This document shows positions 17,307 to 25,129 of a stretch of 51,418 bases of DNA, in pieces (the stretch's first letter is position 1; each line of letters starts with the position of its first letter). The stretch is from assembly GCA_938046735.1 (NCBI GenBank), contig CALIXF010000002.1, forward strand, positions 1 to 51,418, read 5' to 3'. Both the position numbers and the translations under genes were made by a program. The notes beneath the pieces are model-generated. The model was not told where the DNA came from. It did not search any database and saw nothing but the letters and a program-made list of their open reading frames with translations. This stretch comes from an uncultured Candidatus Saccharibacteria bacterium (GTDB lineage: Bacteria > Patescibacteriota > Saccharimonadia > Saccharimonadales > Saccharimonadaceae).

Positions 17307-17698
17307 TTAGCTTCCTTTATTATTTTGTCAATTACCTCTTTGCAGCCTTTTTCAATGTCTTCTACTCTCCACTTACGACCATCCATGAAATGTCCAGAGA
17401 GATTTATAAAATCCGTGCAGTGAGCGTAATCCCATCCTAAGTACCATCCCTCCGGCAATCTGAATCTCTTGTCTAGGTCTTCGCCACTAAAGGTAAACCC
17501 CCCGTAGACTAGGCATTTATCGTCTATTTCGAGGTGGTCTTTTTTGTAATATGGGTGGCTTTTCGGAATTCTAATATAGGCGTTTGGGTGGCTAGCACAC
17601 CACACGATAAAGAATTCATAGCCGGAGTGCTTGCCTTTAGTTATTGTCTCAAACATTGGCGGTTTTTCCATACTGTAAAGTTCCATTAGTCTGTCCAT
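17303..17698 (-). CDS. Hypothetical phage protein
   Basis: 131 residues with many aromatics (SHPNAYIRIPKSHPYY, PEGWYLGWDYAHCTDF), unrecognised. The start overlaps the stop of the membrane protein upstream (TAATG). Confidence 0.6.
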   Translation of the reverse strand: MDRLMELYSMEKPPMFETITKGKHSGYEFFIVWCASHPNAYIRIPKSHPYYKKDHLEIDDKCLVYGGFTFSGEDLDKRFRLPEGWYLGWDYAHCTDFINLSGHFMDGRKWRVEDIEKGCKEVIDKIIKEAK

Positions 17699-17946
17699 TA
17701 TTTTTCCTCACTTAAATATTTAATTACTTCTTCTTTTGTCCCCTCAAAACGAGTTTTGCTATGTTTCCCGGCGAGAAATCCTAGAGTTAAAATAATGAAC
17801 ATAACATCTACGACTGTAGATCCACCTAGAAGATGATGATTAAATAAAAGTAATCCAGCAAACATTGAAAATGTAACTATATCTTTAATAATTGAACCTA
17901 TTACTGACTCGTTTATAACTATGTATTTAGTTTTGTCGTTATCCAT
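17698..17946 (-). CDS. Small two-span membrane protein
   Basis: 82 residues with two hydrophobic segments at about 16-36 and 43-60 and charged ends. AAGGAG precedes ATG 17946. Position in the early region makes an exclusion or host-interaction role possible, but nothing specific is visible. Confidence 0.6.
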   Translation of the reverse strand: MDNDKTKYIVINESVIGSIIKDIVTFSMFAGLLLFNHHLLGGSTVVDVMFIILTLGFLAGKHSKTRFEGTKEEVIKYLSEEK

Positions 17947-17956
17947 ACAACTCTCC

Positions 17957-18178
17957 TTAATAATTCACGGGAAACATTTCTGATCCCTTTGGTTTTTGTG
18001 GTAATGTTACTGCGATATCAATATCTTTCACTCCTTTTTCTCTCAAAAATCGCTCTGTCTTTTTAATTTCTGATAAATTAGAGTTCATAATTTTATGTTT
18101 AGTGTCATCATGGGCAGTATAGCGAATTATGTAGTTGATCGGAGCAATCGGTTTTATGTATGTGCGCGTCTTCTTCAT
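17957..18178 (-). CDS. Hypothetical small phage protein
   Basis: 73 residues from ATG 18178, which overlaps the upstream stop (ATGA) and has AAAGGA before it. Basic N-terminus; a TERFLREKGVKDIDIAV segment suggests a small alpha/beta fold. Unrecognised. Confidence 0.55.
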   Translation of the reverse strand: MKKTRTYIKPIAPINYIIRYTAHDDTKHKIMNSNLSEIKKTERFLREKGVKDIDIAVTLPQKPKGSEMFPVNY

Positions 18179-18507
18179 GAATTTTCCTTTCTTGCTCCAC
18201 ATTTACCACACTTACCGTTTATTGTGTGTGTCATACAATAGCAGTGTGTGCAGAGACTAACACTATAGTCTGCTACGCTAGTTCTAAATTCTTGATATTC
18301 ATCCTCTGTATGAGTGCCGTTGTAGTACTTCATTGCCTCATCAATTCCACTAGACTCACATATCATGGCAGTCTTGAGTACTATTGTGGCTTCATTAGCT
18401 AATCGTTTAAACGTCTCCTCTCGTACATCTTCGTGGGTAAGCTTGATGTCTGAATAAGTTAGGGCTATTATTCTCTCTACTATTTGATTAATCGTTGATA
18501 GTTTCAT
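18175..18507 (-). CDS. Hypothetical phage protein with C-terminal zinc ribbon
   Basis: 110 residues from ATG 18507, chosen because GAGAGG lies upstream; a start at 18600 has no site. Helical body, then a CTHCYC...CGKCG metal-binding motif at the end. Function unknown. The 64 nt before it contain an inverted repeat (TCAGTG/CACTGA). Confidence 0.55.
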   Translation of the reverse strand: MKLSTINQIVERIIALTYSDIKLTHEDVREETFKRLANEATIVLKTAMICESSGIDEAMKYYNGTHTEDEYQEFRTSVADYSVSLCTHCYCMTHTINGKCGKCGARKENS

Positions 18508-18571
18508 TTTTACCTCTCTTCTCGGATGAGTGCCATCAGTGGCTCGACTCACTGACACGGATCCCATTAAC

Positions 18572-18874
18572 TTAGCTTTTCGGTTTGGCACTTCTTTCAT
18601 TTTGTCTATCTAAAAATTCTGAATAAGTAATAGCCTCTCTTTCACCATCTTCGTTCTCAAAAACCACTAAGGGTAGCTCAATATCAAATGAGTTTGCTTC
18701 TTGTTGCCATGTAGGGTTCAATTCAATCCTTTTAACAATGAAGTTGGTCAATTTAATTTGATTATTGATAATAAACTGGTGAAGTGGGGTGTATTTGCCG
18801 GCTCTATCACAACCATAACATTCTTTAAGATAGAGAGTAACTTTAGTATCTTGATTTATCATAAAATCTTTCAT
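18572..18874 (-). CDS. Glutaredoxin/thioredoxin-like small phage protein
   Basis: 100 residues. VTLYLKECYGCDRAG places a CxxC (Cys19, Cys22) right after a beta strand, and FDIELPLVVFEN later supplies the likely cis-Pro loop. This is the glutaredoxin-like order. Such phage proteins often feed ribonucleotide reductase, but none is seen here. AAGGA precedes the ATG. The fold is inferred from motifs only. Confidence 0.55.
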   Translation of the reverse strand: MKDFMINQDTKVTLYLKECYGCDRAGKYTPLHQFIINNQIKLTNFIVKRIELNPTWQQEANSFDIELPLVVFENEDGEREAITYSEFLDRQNERSAKPKS

Positions 18875-19190
18875 TATTCCTTGCTCTACCTTTCTCTGGA
18901 ATTATTCTAGCTGTGGATTTTCTTACCCAATCAGGTAAGTTTCCGGTTGTAATACTAATGTCGTGTAGGGTGGCAAGACGACGTATTATGCTCATGTCTA
19001 GATAACGATAGTCTCGAAGTGCGCGCATAAACGGTCGCCAGTGATAAGTCCAAAAGTTTCTCTGCCGGACATCCCACCTCGTAAATTTCTGCCAGCCATA
19101 TTTATCTTTGATGTAAATATCACGTGGATTAACGAACCATATTTCGAGACCATTCGTTTTCCGAACGGATACCTGATAATTTCTTGCCAC
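18843..19190 (-). CDS. Hypothetical basic phage protein
   Basis: 115 residues starting at GTG 19190, which has AGGAGG just upstream; an in-frame TTG at 19205 lies before that site. Rich in Arg, Trp and Tyr (WQKFTRWDVRQRNFWTYHW), suggesting nucleic-acid binding, but no family recognised. It overlaps the next gene by 32 nt. Confidence 0.55.
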   Translation of the reverse strand: MARNYQVSVRKTNGLEIWFVNPRDIYIKDKYGWQKFTRWDVRQRNFWTYHWRPFMRALRDYRYLDMSIIRRLATLHDISITTGNLPDWVRKSTARIIPEKGRARNNERFYDKSRY

Positions 19191-19214
19191 TTTACCTCCT
19201 CGCAAGATTTTTAT

Positions 19215-19700
19215 TTAATTACGTAAATATTCATCAATAATTTGCTTACATTCTTCAAGCCCAACCCCAAACTCTGCTTTGTAACCTCTCGCACGCAGTT
19301 TTTCGAGCATTTTAGCCTGCTCTTCGATATGTTTGTTCCACCAATCTCCTTTCTTACGGATTTTGGTTTCACCTTTTAAAATTTTCTTGGCGTCCTTATC
19401 GCGTTTTAGCTTGGTGCCGTCTTTTTTAATTTCAATATAAAGTCCGAAATAAAACCCCCATTCGCGCACGATACTATTCCAGTCTTTGCTATTTACATTT
19501 TCACTTGACTCTGCGATGAGTAGATCAGGATAGCCTCTTTTCTGATGTAGTCTATGATGTTTCGCCGCCTGACCAGGTGTCAATTTAAGATCGGCTGCGA
19601 GATCGAAGCGATAGATTACGTCTGGGTATTGCGTCTGCAGATGACATGCTATCTGCTCATAGAGATTATGCTCGGAATCGTATTTTGGAATTCGTCTCAT
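19215..19700 (-). CDS. VRR-NUC domain nuclease
   Basis: 161 residues. RGYPDLLI, then GLYIEIKKDG, then HIEEQAKMLEKLRARGYKA form the PD...(D/E)xK and downstream helix of VRR-NUC nucleases, here a stand-alone phage version. Likely acts on branched DNA in replication or recombination. GGAGGT precedes the ATG and a strong hairpin (19726-19765) lies in its leader. Confidence 0.8.
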   Translation of the reverse strand: MRRIPKYDSEHNLYEQIACHLQTQYPDVIYRFDLAADLKLTPGQAAKHHRLHQKRGYPDLLIAESSENVNSKDWNSIVREWGFYFGLYIEIKKDGTKLKRDKDAKKILKGETKIRKKGDWWNKHIEEQAKMLEKLRARGYKAEFGVGLEECKQIIDEYLRN

Positions 19701-19725
19701 TTTTTATTACCTCCTTTCTTTTGGT

Positions 19726-19765
19726 TCTCCACTGCAGCTCATAGCGCTGAATCTTACAGTGGAGA
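19726..19765 (-). ncRNA. Strong hairpin in leader of the VRR-NUC gene
   Basis: TCTCCACTG (19726-19734) pairs perfectly with CAGTGGAGA (19757-19765). Inside, CAGC and GCTG form a second short stem. It lies 26 nt from the VRR-NUC start with no U tract, so it is not a plain terminator. A regulatory leader or the 3' end of an upstream small RNA is possible. Confidence 0.5.
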
Positions 19766-19817
19766 CAATAACTTAAAACCAACGTGAGGAGATAATATTA
19801 ATTACCTTTTACCAACA

Positions 19818-19836
19818 ATCTACAATAGTAGAAATT
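19818..19836 (-). CRISPR. Solitary Cas12a-type CRISPR repeat
   Basis: The minus strand reads AATTTCTACTATTGTAGAT. This is the conserved 3' core of type V-A (Cas12a) repeats: a UCUAC/GUAGA stem-loop preceded by AAUU. There is one copy only, in a 240-bp gap between early phage genes, with no second repeat and no cas gene in the window. A TATTAA hexamer (19848-19843) ends 6 nt upstream and could be a -10. The adjacent 3' sequence would act as a spacer if this were a mini-array. Alternatives are an RNA anti-CRISPR that mimics a repeat, or chance. Confidence 0.7.
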
Positions 19837-19939
19837 CAATAGTTAATAGTTATTAGTTTTAAGTTAGTGGCTGCGTCTGTATTGACATTTAACTGACTAT
19901 TTTACTTAAGGGGGTATTTTACCAGCACCACACTACAAT

Positions 19940-20185
19940 TTATTTGAGTCCTTTTAGCTTTTTTAGTAGCTTTCTAAATCCTCTATTACTGCCAATCTTT
20001 TTACCGCTCCACCATCCTGAATAAGGAAAGAGTTGAATATCAATTCCACTAGGATGGTGAATGATTAAAAGTGTGTGGTTAGCAACTTCAACTTCGTATC
20101 CAAGCTTTTCTAAAGTTTCTTGGCAAGATTTCATCCTGATAGGTTGAAGCTCTGCCTCACGCTCTTGATCTAATCTATTGCTCAT
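19940..20185 (-). CDS. Small phage protein
   Basis: 81 residues from ATG 20185, inside the end of the upstream gene (11-nt overlap). HHPSGIDIQLFPYSGWWSGK and a basic tail (RKLLKKLKGLK) are visible. The GWWSGK-type motif is seen in small phage hypothetical proteins. Function unknown. Confidence 0.6.
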   Translation of the reverse strand: MSNRLDQEREAELQPIRMKSCQETLEKLGYEVEVANHTLLIIHHPSGIDIQLFPYSGWWSGKKIGSNRGFRKLLKKLKGLK

Positions 20186-20660
20186 TTTTATTAAAACCTT
20201 CGAAGTCAATATCAAGACACTTGGCGAGTACGTTTTTGATTTCTTTCGCAATTTCTTTCTTTACATCCTCATCATCTTCTTCTTCATCATCACAGTCATT
20301 ATCACTGTCTTTTTCATCTTCAGGTTTTGAGGATTTTATTTCTTCGAAATTAGATTTGAGTTTTTCTAAGATTTCTCTGCCAAGATCGGTATCTATTTTT
20401 GCTACGGCTTCAAAAAGCAGATCCATCATTTCATAGATTGAAAAATCTGTGCCTGCTACAGCCCGTACTGATTCACCGGTATTAGTCAATCCAATAATCA
20501 TATATCCAATAAGTTTATCTTTTGAAACACTTTCTTTAATTGTTTCGGTTGCAGAGTCAAGATTCTCTAATTCTTTGTGTTTAATTGTTCTAGCACCTGT
20601 AGACTTGATTAATTTTTCTATTAACTCATTTAATTTATCGTTTATTTCGTTGTTTTTCAT
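20175..20660 (-). CDS. Acidic early phage protein
   Basis: 161 residues. Helical N-terminal part, then a very acidic stretch (DCDDEEEDDEDVKK). TAAGGAGA precedes the ATG. Possibly a DNA-mimic or partner of the recombination proteins encoded just upstream, but this is speculation. Unrecognised. Confidence 0.55.
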   Translation of the reverse strand: MKNNEINDKLNELIEKLIKSTGARTIKHKELENLDSATETIKESVSKDKLIGYMIIGLTNTGESVRAVAGTDFSIYEMMDLLFEAVAKIDTDLGREILEKLKSNFEEIKSSKPEDEKDSDNDCDDEEEDDEDVKKEIAKEIKNVLAKCLDIDFEGFNKNEQ

Positions 20661-20684
20661 AGTTTCTCCTTAAAAATTAAATTA

Positions 20685-21284
20685 TTACTCTAGCCCTTTG
20701 CCTTGATCTAACCTATTGCCATATCCGTTATTGATTAAATATTCACGAAGTTCCGCCGCCATTGTTAAAATCCAGTTCAAGCCATCTTCAAGTGTTTTAC
20801 GATTCAGATACACAATGCCGACGGTAATATGGTTTTTGTCGGTATGGTGGATGTGCTGATTCTTGCAATAGAACTCAAACCGCTTAAGTTCTGGGTAAAG
20901 CACTTGGTAGACTTCTGATTGCTTTGAATTTGTATAGTCGGTAGCTGAAGCTTTACCCGTCTTCCAATCAATTCCAGTTGTGCCGTCTTTAACATCTAGC
21001 ACACCAGAAATTACACACCAATCTGTTAATTTGCGGACTCGTTTGGTTGCTAGTTCAACTTCTGGTGCTTCTAATTTGCGACCACCAAAGATTTTTGGGA
21101 TTGCTTTATGTTTTTTGACATATCGTTCCCAAATACCATGCATCTTTTTCCCGAACTCCATCGCATTATTCGGTTCAATTTCAACGCCAGTGTATGGAGC
21201 AATAGCACGATCAATATCGCCACTCTCCCAAGCACTCAAAATTGAATAACTAACACGAATTGCGCCAAAACCATCGTTATTCAT
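20685..21284 (-). CDS. PD-(D/E)XK exonuclease, RecB/Cas4-like
   Basis: 199 residues. SYSILSAWESGD at the start and CVISGVLDVKDGTTGIDWKTGKA carry the active-site Asp and D-x-K motif, followed by QSEVYQVLYPEL (motif QxxxY) as in the PDDEXK_1/RecB family. Paired with RecT a few genes upstream, it is the likely 5'-3' exonuclease of a phage recombination system. It overlaps its neighbour by 8 nt. Confidence 0.8.
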   Translation of the reverse strand: MNNDGFGAIRVSYSILSAWESGDIDRAIAPYTGVEIEPNNAMEFGKKMHGIWERYVKKHKAIPKIFGGRKLEAPEVELATKRVRKLTDWCVISGVLDVKDGTTGIDWKTGKASATDYTNSKQSEVYQVLYPELKRFEFYCKNQHIHHTDKNHITVGIVYLNRKTLEDGLNWILTMAAELREYLINNGYGNRLDQGKGLE

Positions 21285-21714
21285 TAGAAGCCTCGCTTAC
21301 ATTTATCCTGATCGTCTTTTTACGTTCTACTTCTGTAATACCGGCAGGCAATCGATAATATTTCGTTCGATGTTCATCAACCGCTTTTGAATTGATTGAC
21401 CACGTGGTCTTTTTCGTCCAAAACTTAGAACTATGAAACTTGGCTTCGCCATTGTCTTTATATTTTGCTCCAGCAGCAGAATAGTTAATTTTAATCTTCT
21501 CACCCTTAATGGCTGAAAAATTTGGATTAAATTCTAATGCTTGATGTTCAATCTCTGATTTAAGTAATTCAACTGCTTTATCGACCTCAGCTTGAATTTC
21601 AAGAAGGCGGATAATTGCTCTTTCGGCATTAGGATTGACAATAAAGTCCTTACCCTCGTTCTGTGCCTGAAAAATCTCGGTTGGGTTAATTTTCACTATT
21701 AACTCGTTGTTCAT
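21277..21714 (-). CDS. Phage recombination-module protein, unknown
   Basis: 145 residues between RecT and the exonuclease, coupled on both sides by overlaps. N-terminal helices (IIRLLEIQAEVDKAVELLKSE) and a C-terminal basic region. Small proteins at this position are common in RecT cassettes. No specific function seen. Confidence 0.6.
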   Translation of the reverse strand: MNNELIVKINPTEIFQAQNEGKDFIVNPNAERAIIRLLEIQAEVDKAVELLKSEIEHQALEFNPNFSAIKGEKIKINYSAAGAKYKDNGEAKFHSSKFWTKKTTWSINSKAVDEHRTKYYRLPAGITEVERKKTIRINVSEASNE

Positions 21715-21920
21715 TTTGTCCTCTTCTCATATTTCTTTATCAAGATTGAAACTTGTTGCCCAAGCCTCGCTAAGTCATTAAAAGTATCATCAAATATCTG
21801 TTGGTCTGGCTTACCTTTGTCGAAAATTACATACTCGCTCATTTCTTCACGCATATATTCATAAGAATAATAAATAATACCGCGCAAATTTTTGAGCATA
21901 GCTATATCTCTTTCGTTCAT
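21711..21920 (-). CDS. Small helical phage protein
   Basis: 69 residues, largely helical and soluble, in the RecT cassette with ATGA overlaps at both ends. Unrecognised. Confidence 0.55.
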   Translation of the reverse strand: MNERDIAMLKNLRGIIYYSYEYMREEMSEYVIFDKGKPDQQIFDDTFNDLARLGQQVSILIKKYEKRTK

Positions 21921-22729
21921 TTTTTATTCTCCTGTTCTAGTTGATCAGCTAAATTACTTACTTCCTCGACAATCTCTGCTTCTTGAGTTTCTGTGAGTTC
22001 TGGCTTGCGTTGTGGATTATCTTCATATTCGCCATCAACAGCCTGGTCTTCTTGAATTGCTTTTTGAAGCTGAGTATTTAGAGGACCGAATTTACTAATC
22101 AAGAGCTTCAATACGGTTTTCTTTGCCATCGAATCAAAATCATCATTCCAAAGTCCTGAGCCATATTTGGCAAAATTCTTGGAATATTTTTTGGCATGTG
22201 TATTTAGTTCCTCGACTGTCATGTAGAGCGACTTCTCGAAGCCATTTAATAGTCTGAAATAAGCCACGAAACCGCTTGTTTGAGCTTTTTCACGTTTAGA
22301 TGAGTCTTCTATCCATTTGAACTCCATCTCGCCGCTTAGTCGGTCAAAATTGACAATTTCACCTTCTTTTACTTCAGTAGCATTGATAGTTTTATAAAAG
22401 CCGGAACGTTGAGCTAGTTGGATAAAGCCTTTGTACCCCATTTGAAATTGGCAGACTGTTTCTTCGTCCTTCTTATTCCTATTTAACGTATAAGGAATTA
22501 GGTAAGCAAAACCTAAGTTCTGGTTGATAGGTAGATCCATTGAAGCTGCAATTAGTGCCGCCGAAACTACGCTTTCTGGTTTACAAGTATTGAGTAGTTT
22601 ATTGGCGTTCGCTGCTGCAACTAAGCTCGTTACAAATTGTGATGCTCGTTTACCGAGTAGATCATTAAGACGAGTACTAACAGCATCTTCTCGGATATAT
22701 TGAGCTATTGATAATCGTGTCTCTGTCAT
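21917..22729 (-). CDS. recT: RecT single-strand annealing protein
   Basis: 270 residues. The RecT family core is clear: AALIAASMDLPINQNLGFAY, CQFQMGYKGFIQLAQRSGFY and WNDDFDSMAKKTVLKLLISK. It anneals complementary single strands during phage recombination and pairs with the PD-(D/E)XK exonuclease downstream. The C-terminus is acidic and helical, as is usual. Confidence 0.92.
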   Translation of the reverse strand: MTETRLSIAQYIREDAVSTRLNDLLGKRASQFVTSLVAAANANKLLNTCKPESVVSAALIAASMDLPINQNLGFAYLIPYTLNRNKKDEETVCQFQMGYKGFIQLAQRSGFYKTINATEVKEGEIVNFDRLSGEMEFKWIEDSSKREKAQTSGFVAYFRLLNGFEKSLYMTVEELNTHAKKYSKNFAKYGSGLWNDDFDSMAKKTVLKLLISKFGPLNTQLQKAIQEDQAVDGEYEDNPQRKPELTETQEAEIVEEVSNLADQLEQENKK

Positions 22730-22732
22730 TTT

Positions 22733-22990
22733 TTATTGTAATGGCTCCTGCCATTCTCCTTCTTCGTCATCTACTACTTCGCTACTATGTCCATCTGGAT
22801 ATTCAATCAATTTGCCACGCTTAAATGTTCGCCAAGCACCACAATTATTGCAAACTTCAACATCCTGATAATCTTCAACGTAATCACACTTAATTGGATC
22901 TGCATGACCAAAATCGTATTTATCTGTGTGAGTTTTTTCATGTAGACAAACTGGAATAGTGTCATCAATTACTTTTACTTCAGTTTTCAT
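22733..22990 (-). CDS. Small zinc-binding phage protein
   Basis: 85 residues from ATG 22990; an earlier in-frame TTG is less likely. Metal ligands include CLHEKTH and CNNCGAW; the C-terminus is acidic. Immediately upstream of recT. Function unknown. Confidence 0.55.
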   Translation of the reverse strand: MKTEVKVIDDTIPVCLHEKTHTDKYDFGHADPIKCDYVEDYQDVEVCNNCGAWRTFKRGKLIEYPDGHSSEVVDDEEGEWQEPLQ

Positions 22991-22994
22991 TTTT

Positions 22995-23207
22995 TCATCT
23001 TTCTTCAAGATTTTTAATTACACTAATAACTCCAAGTACTAGTAGGTATAAACTCGTCCAATTGATAATTGGATACCTTCCACCACCTATGAATAGTAAT
23101 AAGATCCCTAATCCGATGGTAATAATGCCCTCGATAGTAGACATACCTTCAATTTGGTTGTTATTTATTTTTTCTTTTTTGTAGTTTTTGTTTTGGCGTC
23201 GAACCAT
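22995..23207 (-). CDS. Small membrane protein, first gene of early operon
   Basis: 70 residues. Basic N-terminus (RRQNKNYKKEK), then two hydrophobic segments (IITIGLGILLLFIGG, SLYLLVLGVISVI). AAGGAG precedes ATG 23207. First visible gene of the leftward phage operon. A 32-codon Lys-rich frame overlaps its start but is poorly supported. Confidence 0.6.
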   Translation of the reverse strand: MVRRQNKNYKKEKINNNQIEGMSTIEGIITIGLGILLLFIGGGRYPIINWTSLYLLVLGVISVIKNLEER

Positions 23208-23371
23208 ATTTTTCTCCTTTTTGATTTAATTTCACCTCTAACTGCTTTTGTTTTTTCTGCCATTCATCTACTTGTGTGAACTGGCGAGTGTCCGCTGTTA
23301 GTTTTTGGTGTCAACGTGAAGCTACAAACTTAAAAATTGATGAATGGAGTTTAATAGCCTCACGAAACAAC
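23208..23371. other. Prophage right-end intergenic region with structured element
   Basis: No gene supported. CCATTCATC (23260-23268) and GATGAATGG (23339-23347) form a perfect 9-bp long-range stem. On the minus strand an inner CGTTG/CAGCG stem lies between them. TTGACA occurs inside but without a good -10 at 17 nt. This is the likely leader and control region of the early operon. The right prophage boundary probably lies here. Confidence 0.45.
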
Positions 23372-23395
23372 AAAAAAACGGTCTCTGTGAGACCG
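23372..23395 (-). terminator. Terminator of murJ, distal copy
   Basis: CGGTCTC (23379-23385) pairs with GAGACCG (23389-23395). On the minus strand the hairpin is followed by seven T. It insulates the prophage early region from murJ. Confidence 0.85.
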
Positions 23396-23399
23396 TGAT

Positions 23400-23425
23400 A
23401 AAAAACACACCAGCAGGGGCGTGTT
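23400..23425 (-). terminator. Terminator of murJ, proximal copy
   Basis: AACACACC (23404-23411) and GGCGTGTT (23418-23425) form a stem with one G-U on the minus strand, followed by a T run. It is in tandem with the copy 20 nt further left. Confidence 0.75.
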
Positions 23426-23479
23426 ATTTTACAACCATGTAAGTTTTTTAAGTGATATGATTATATCATGAGACTGGAG

Positions 23480-25120
23480 TTATTTATCTTTTGGACGAAG
23501 GTTGCGAAAGAGAATTTTATTAAGTTTCTCAAAGAATGGTTGAACTTCTTCCAAATCTAGGAGAAAACTCGCTGCGCCATAAATTCCTAAAGAAACAAGA
23601 GAAATAACGAAGAATTTTGGAATAGTAACAAAAACGGAATTGTCGGTGGCGCGGAGTGGTAATAACTTCGTAAGAACGTAAGCAGAAATACTAGTAACAA
23701 TAGTGGCTATAAGCATACGAATAAAGGCAGTCCAGAAACCTTTATTGAGTAGATTTTGACGAGATTTTTTCTGAAGAAGAAAGAGGAGAATAAAAATTTC
23801 AAGAACAGCACCAATAGATTGGGCCCAACCAAGCCCATCCGGACCCAGACCAATAATACTAAAAATAATCGACAAAATCATAGTAAAACCGACAGCAATA
23901 ATACTGACAACAAAAGGAGTCTTGGTATCCTGCCTGGCATAAAAACCACGAGAGGCAATATGGAAGATTGACTGGGCAAAGATGGCAAGAACAAGCGACC
24001 CCAAAACACTAGCAATGATGGGCTGGCCACCGTTTTTGACAAAGCTAACAACGTAACCACGAGCAAAATAAGCAATCACGGAAACTGGGAGAGAGATCCA
24101 AATAATCATACGGAGAGCACGACGAAAAACATCGTCAAATTTTGTGGTATCTTCATTATTGGTTTCTTCAGTAAGTTTTGGAAAAAAAGCAGTGGAGATA
24201 GCAACCCCAATAAGATTAACTGGCATTTGATGTAGGCTGTTAGCTTGCTGAAAAGAACGAAGCGCACCCTTACCCATGCGAGAAGAAAGATTAGTAGCAA
24301 GAATGGAATAAATATAGTCAATTCCCTGATCCAGAGATCTAGCAGGTAAAAGTTTAAGAACAGTTTTGAAACCAAGATTTTTCCAATAAATCTTAAACTG
24401 ATAATCAAAACCGAGACCAAAAAGACCGATTAAACTAATAAAAATCTGAAGAATGGCACCAAAAACAACACCAATGGCAACGCCCATAATACCACCTTCA
24501 AAAAGCTGGAGACCAAAAAGATTGATGCCGTTGGTAAAAAAGGTGATACCAATAAGAATACCAACATTATAGAGAGCAGGGGCGAGAGAAAAGAAGACAA
24601 AACGACCAACAGCCTGCTGAATTGAATTAAGAACAGTGGCAATACTAAAGAGAAAGGGATTGATGGCAATAACACGCATCATATTAATAGCAAGGATAGT
24701 ACCAGATTCATCAAGACCTGGGCCGACAATATAGCGAACAAGAGGATCAGCAAGAATCATAATAAGAATACTGGAAATAAGCGTAACAACAGCCATTAGA
24801 TTAAGAATCGAGGAACTGAGTTCCCATGCGGATTTTTTATTACCAGAGATTAGTCTTTGATTAAAAACGGGGATGAAACTGACCGCTAGGGCGCCAGAGG
24901 TAAGTACAAAAAACATAAAATCGGGGATTGTAAAAGCAGCAGTATAGGCATCGATACCAGTGGGATAGGTATCGAGATAATATGAATTTAAAAGACGATC
25001 CCGAAAAATACCAAGGAGGGCGGAAATAAGTGTACTGAGACTAAGTAGGATGGCAGCATATTTTACACTAAGCTTGCTATTTGCCATAGCAACCACAGAA
25101 CGAAATTGAAATTTCTTCAT
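23480..25120 (-). CDS. murJ: MurJ lipid II flippase
   Basis: 546 residues from ATG 25120; the frame extends upstream only to a GTG overlapping the -10. Multi-span protein of the MviN/MurJ family: LSVKYAAILLSLSTLISALL and GIFRDRLL near the start, then SGALAVSFIPVF and a Gly/Ser-rich remainder with about 14 membrane segments expected. It moves lipid II across the cytoplasmic membrane for peptidoglycan synthesis. It ends in tandem terminators. TATAAT lies 9 nt before the start, so the message is nearly leaderless. Confidence 0.9.
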   Translation of the reverse strand: MKKFQFRSVVAMANSKLSVKYAAILLSLSTLISALLGIFRDRLLNSYYLDTYPTGIDAYTAAFTIPDFMFFVLTSGALAVSFIPVFNQRLISGNKKSAWELSSSILNLMAVVTLISSILIMILADPLVRYIVGPGLDESGTILAINMMRVIAINPFLFSIATVLNSIQQAVGRFVFFSLAPALYNVGILIGITFFTNGINLFGLQLFEGGIMGVAIGVVFGAILQIFISLIGLFGLGFDYQFKIYWKNLGFKTVLKLLPARSLDQGIDYIYSILATNLSSRMGKGALRSFQQANSLHQMPVNLIGVAISTAFFPKLTEETNNEDTTKFDDVFRRALRMIIWISLPVSVIAYFARGYVVSFVKNGGQPIIASVLGSLVLAIFAQSIFHIASRGFYARQDTKTPFVVSIIAVGFTMILSIIFSIIGLGPDGLGWAQSIGAVLEIFILLFLLQKKSRQNLLNKGFWTAFIRMLIATIVTSISAYVLTKLLPLRATDNSVFVTIPKFFVISLVSLGIYGAASFLLDLEEVQPFFEKLNKILFRNLRPKDK

Positions 25121-25129
25121 CTTGTATTT

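Noticed and set aside
17806..17821. Second Cas12a-like hairpin ATCTAC-GACT-GTAGAT
   Set aside because: It lies inside the coding sequence of the two-span membrane protein (codons for STVVD), lacks the AATTT lead and has a different loop. Taken as chance.
19883..19905. Plus-strand promoter starting TTGACA in the solitary-repeat region
   Set aside because: No acceptable -10 at 16-18 nt and no plus-strand gene downstream.
23108..23265. 32-codon Lys-rich minus-strand frame overlapping the first early gene
   Set aside because: No ribosome site, a stop codon directly before the ATG, and composition explained by overlap with an AT-rich leader.
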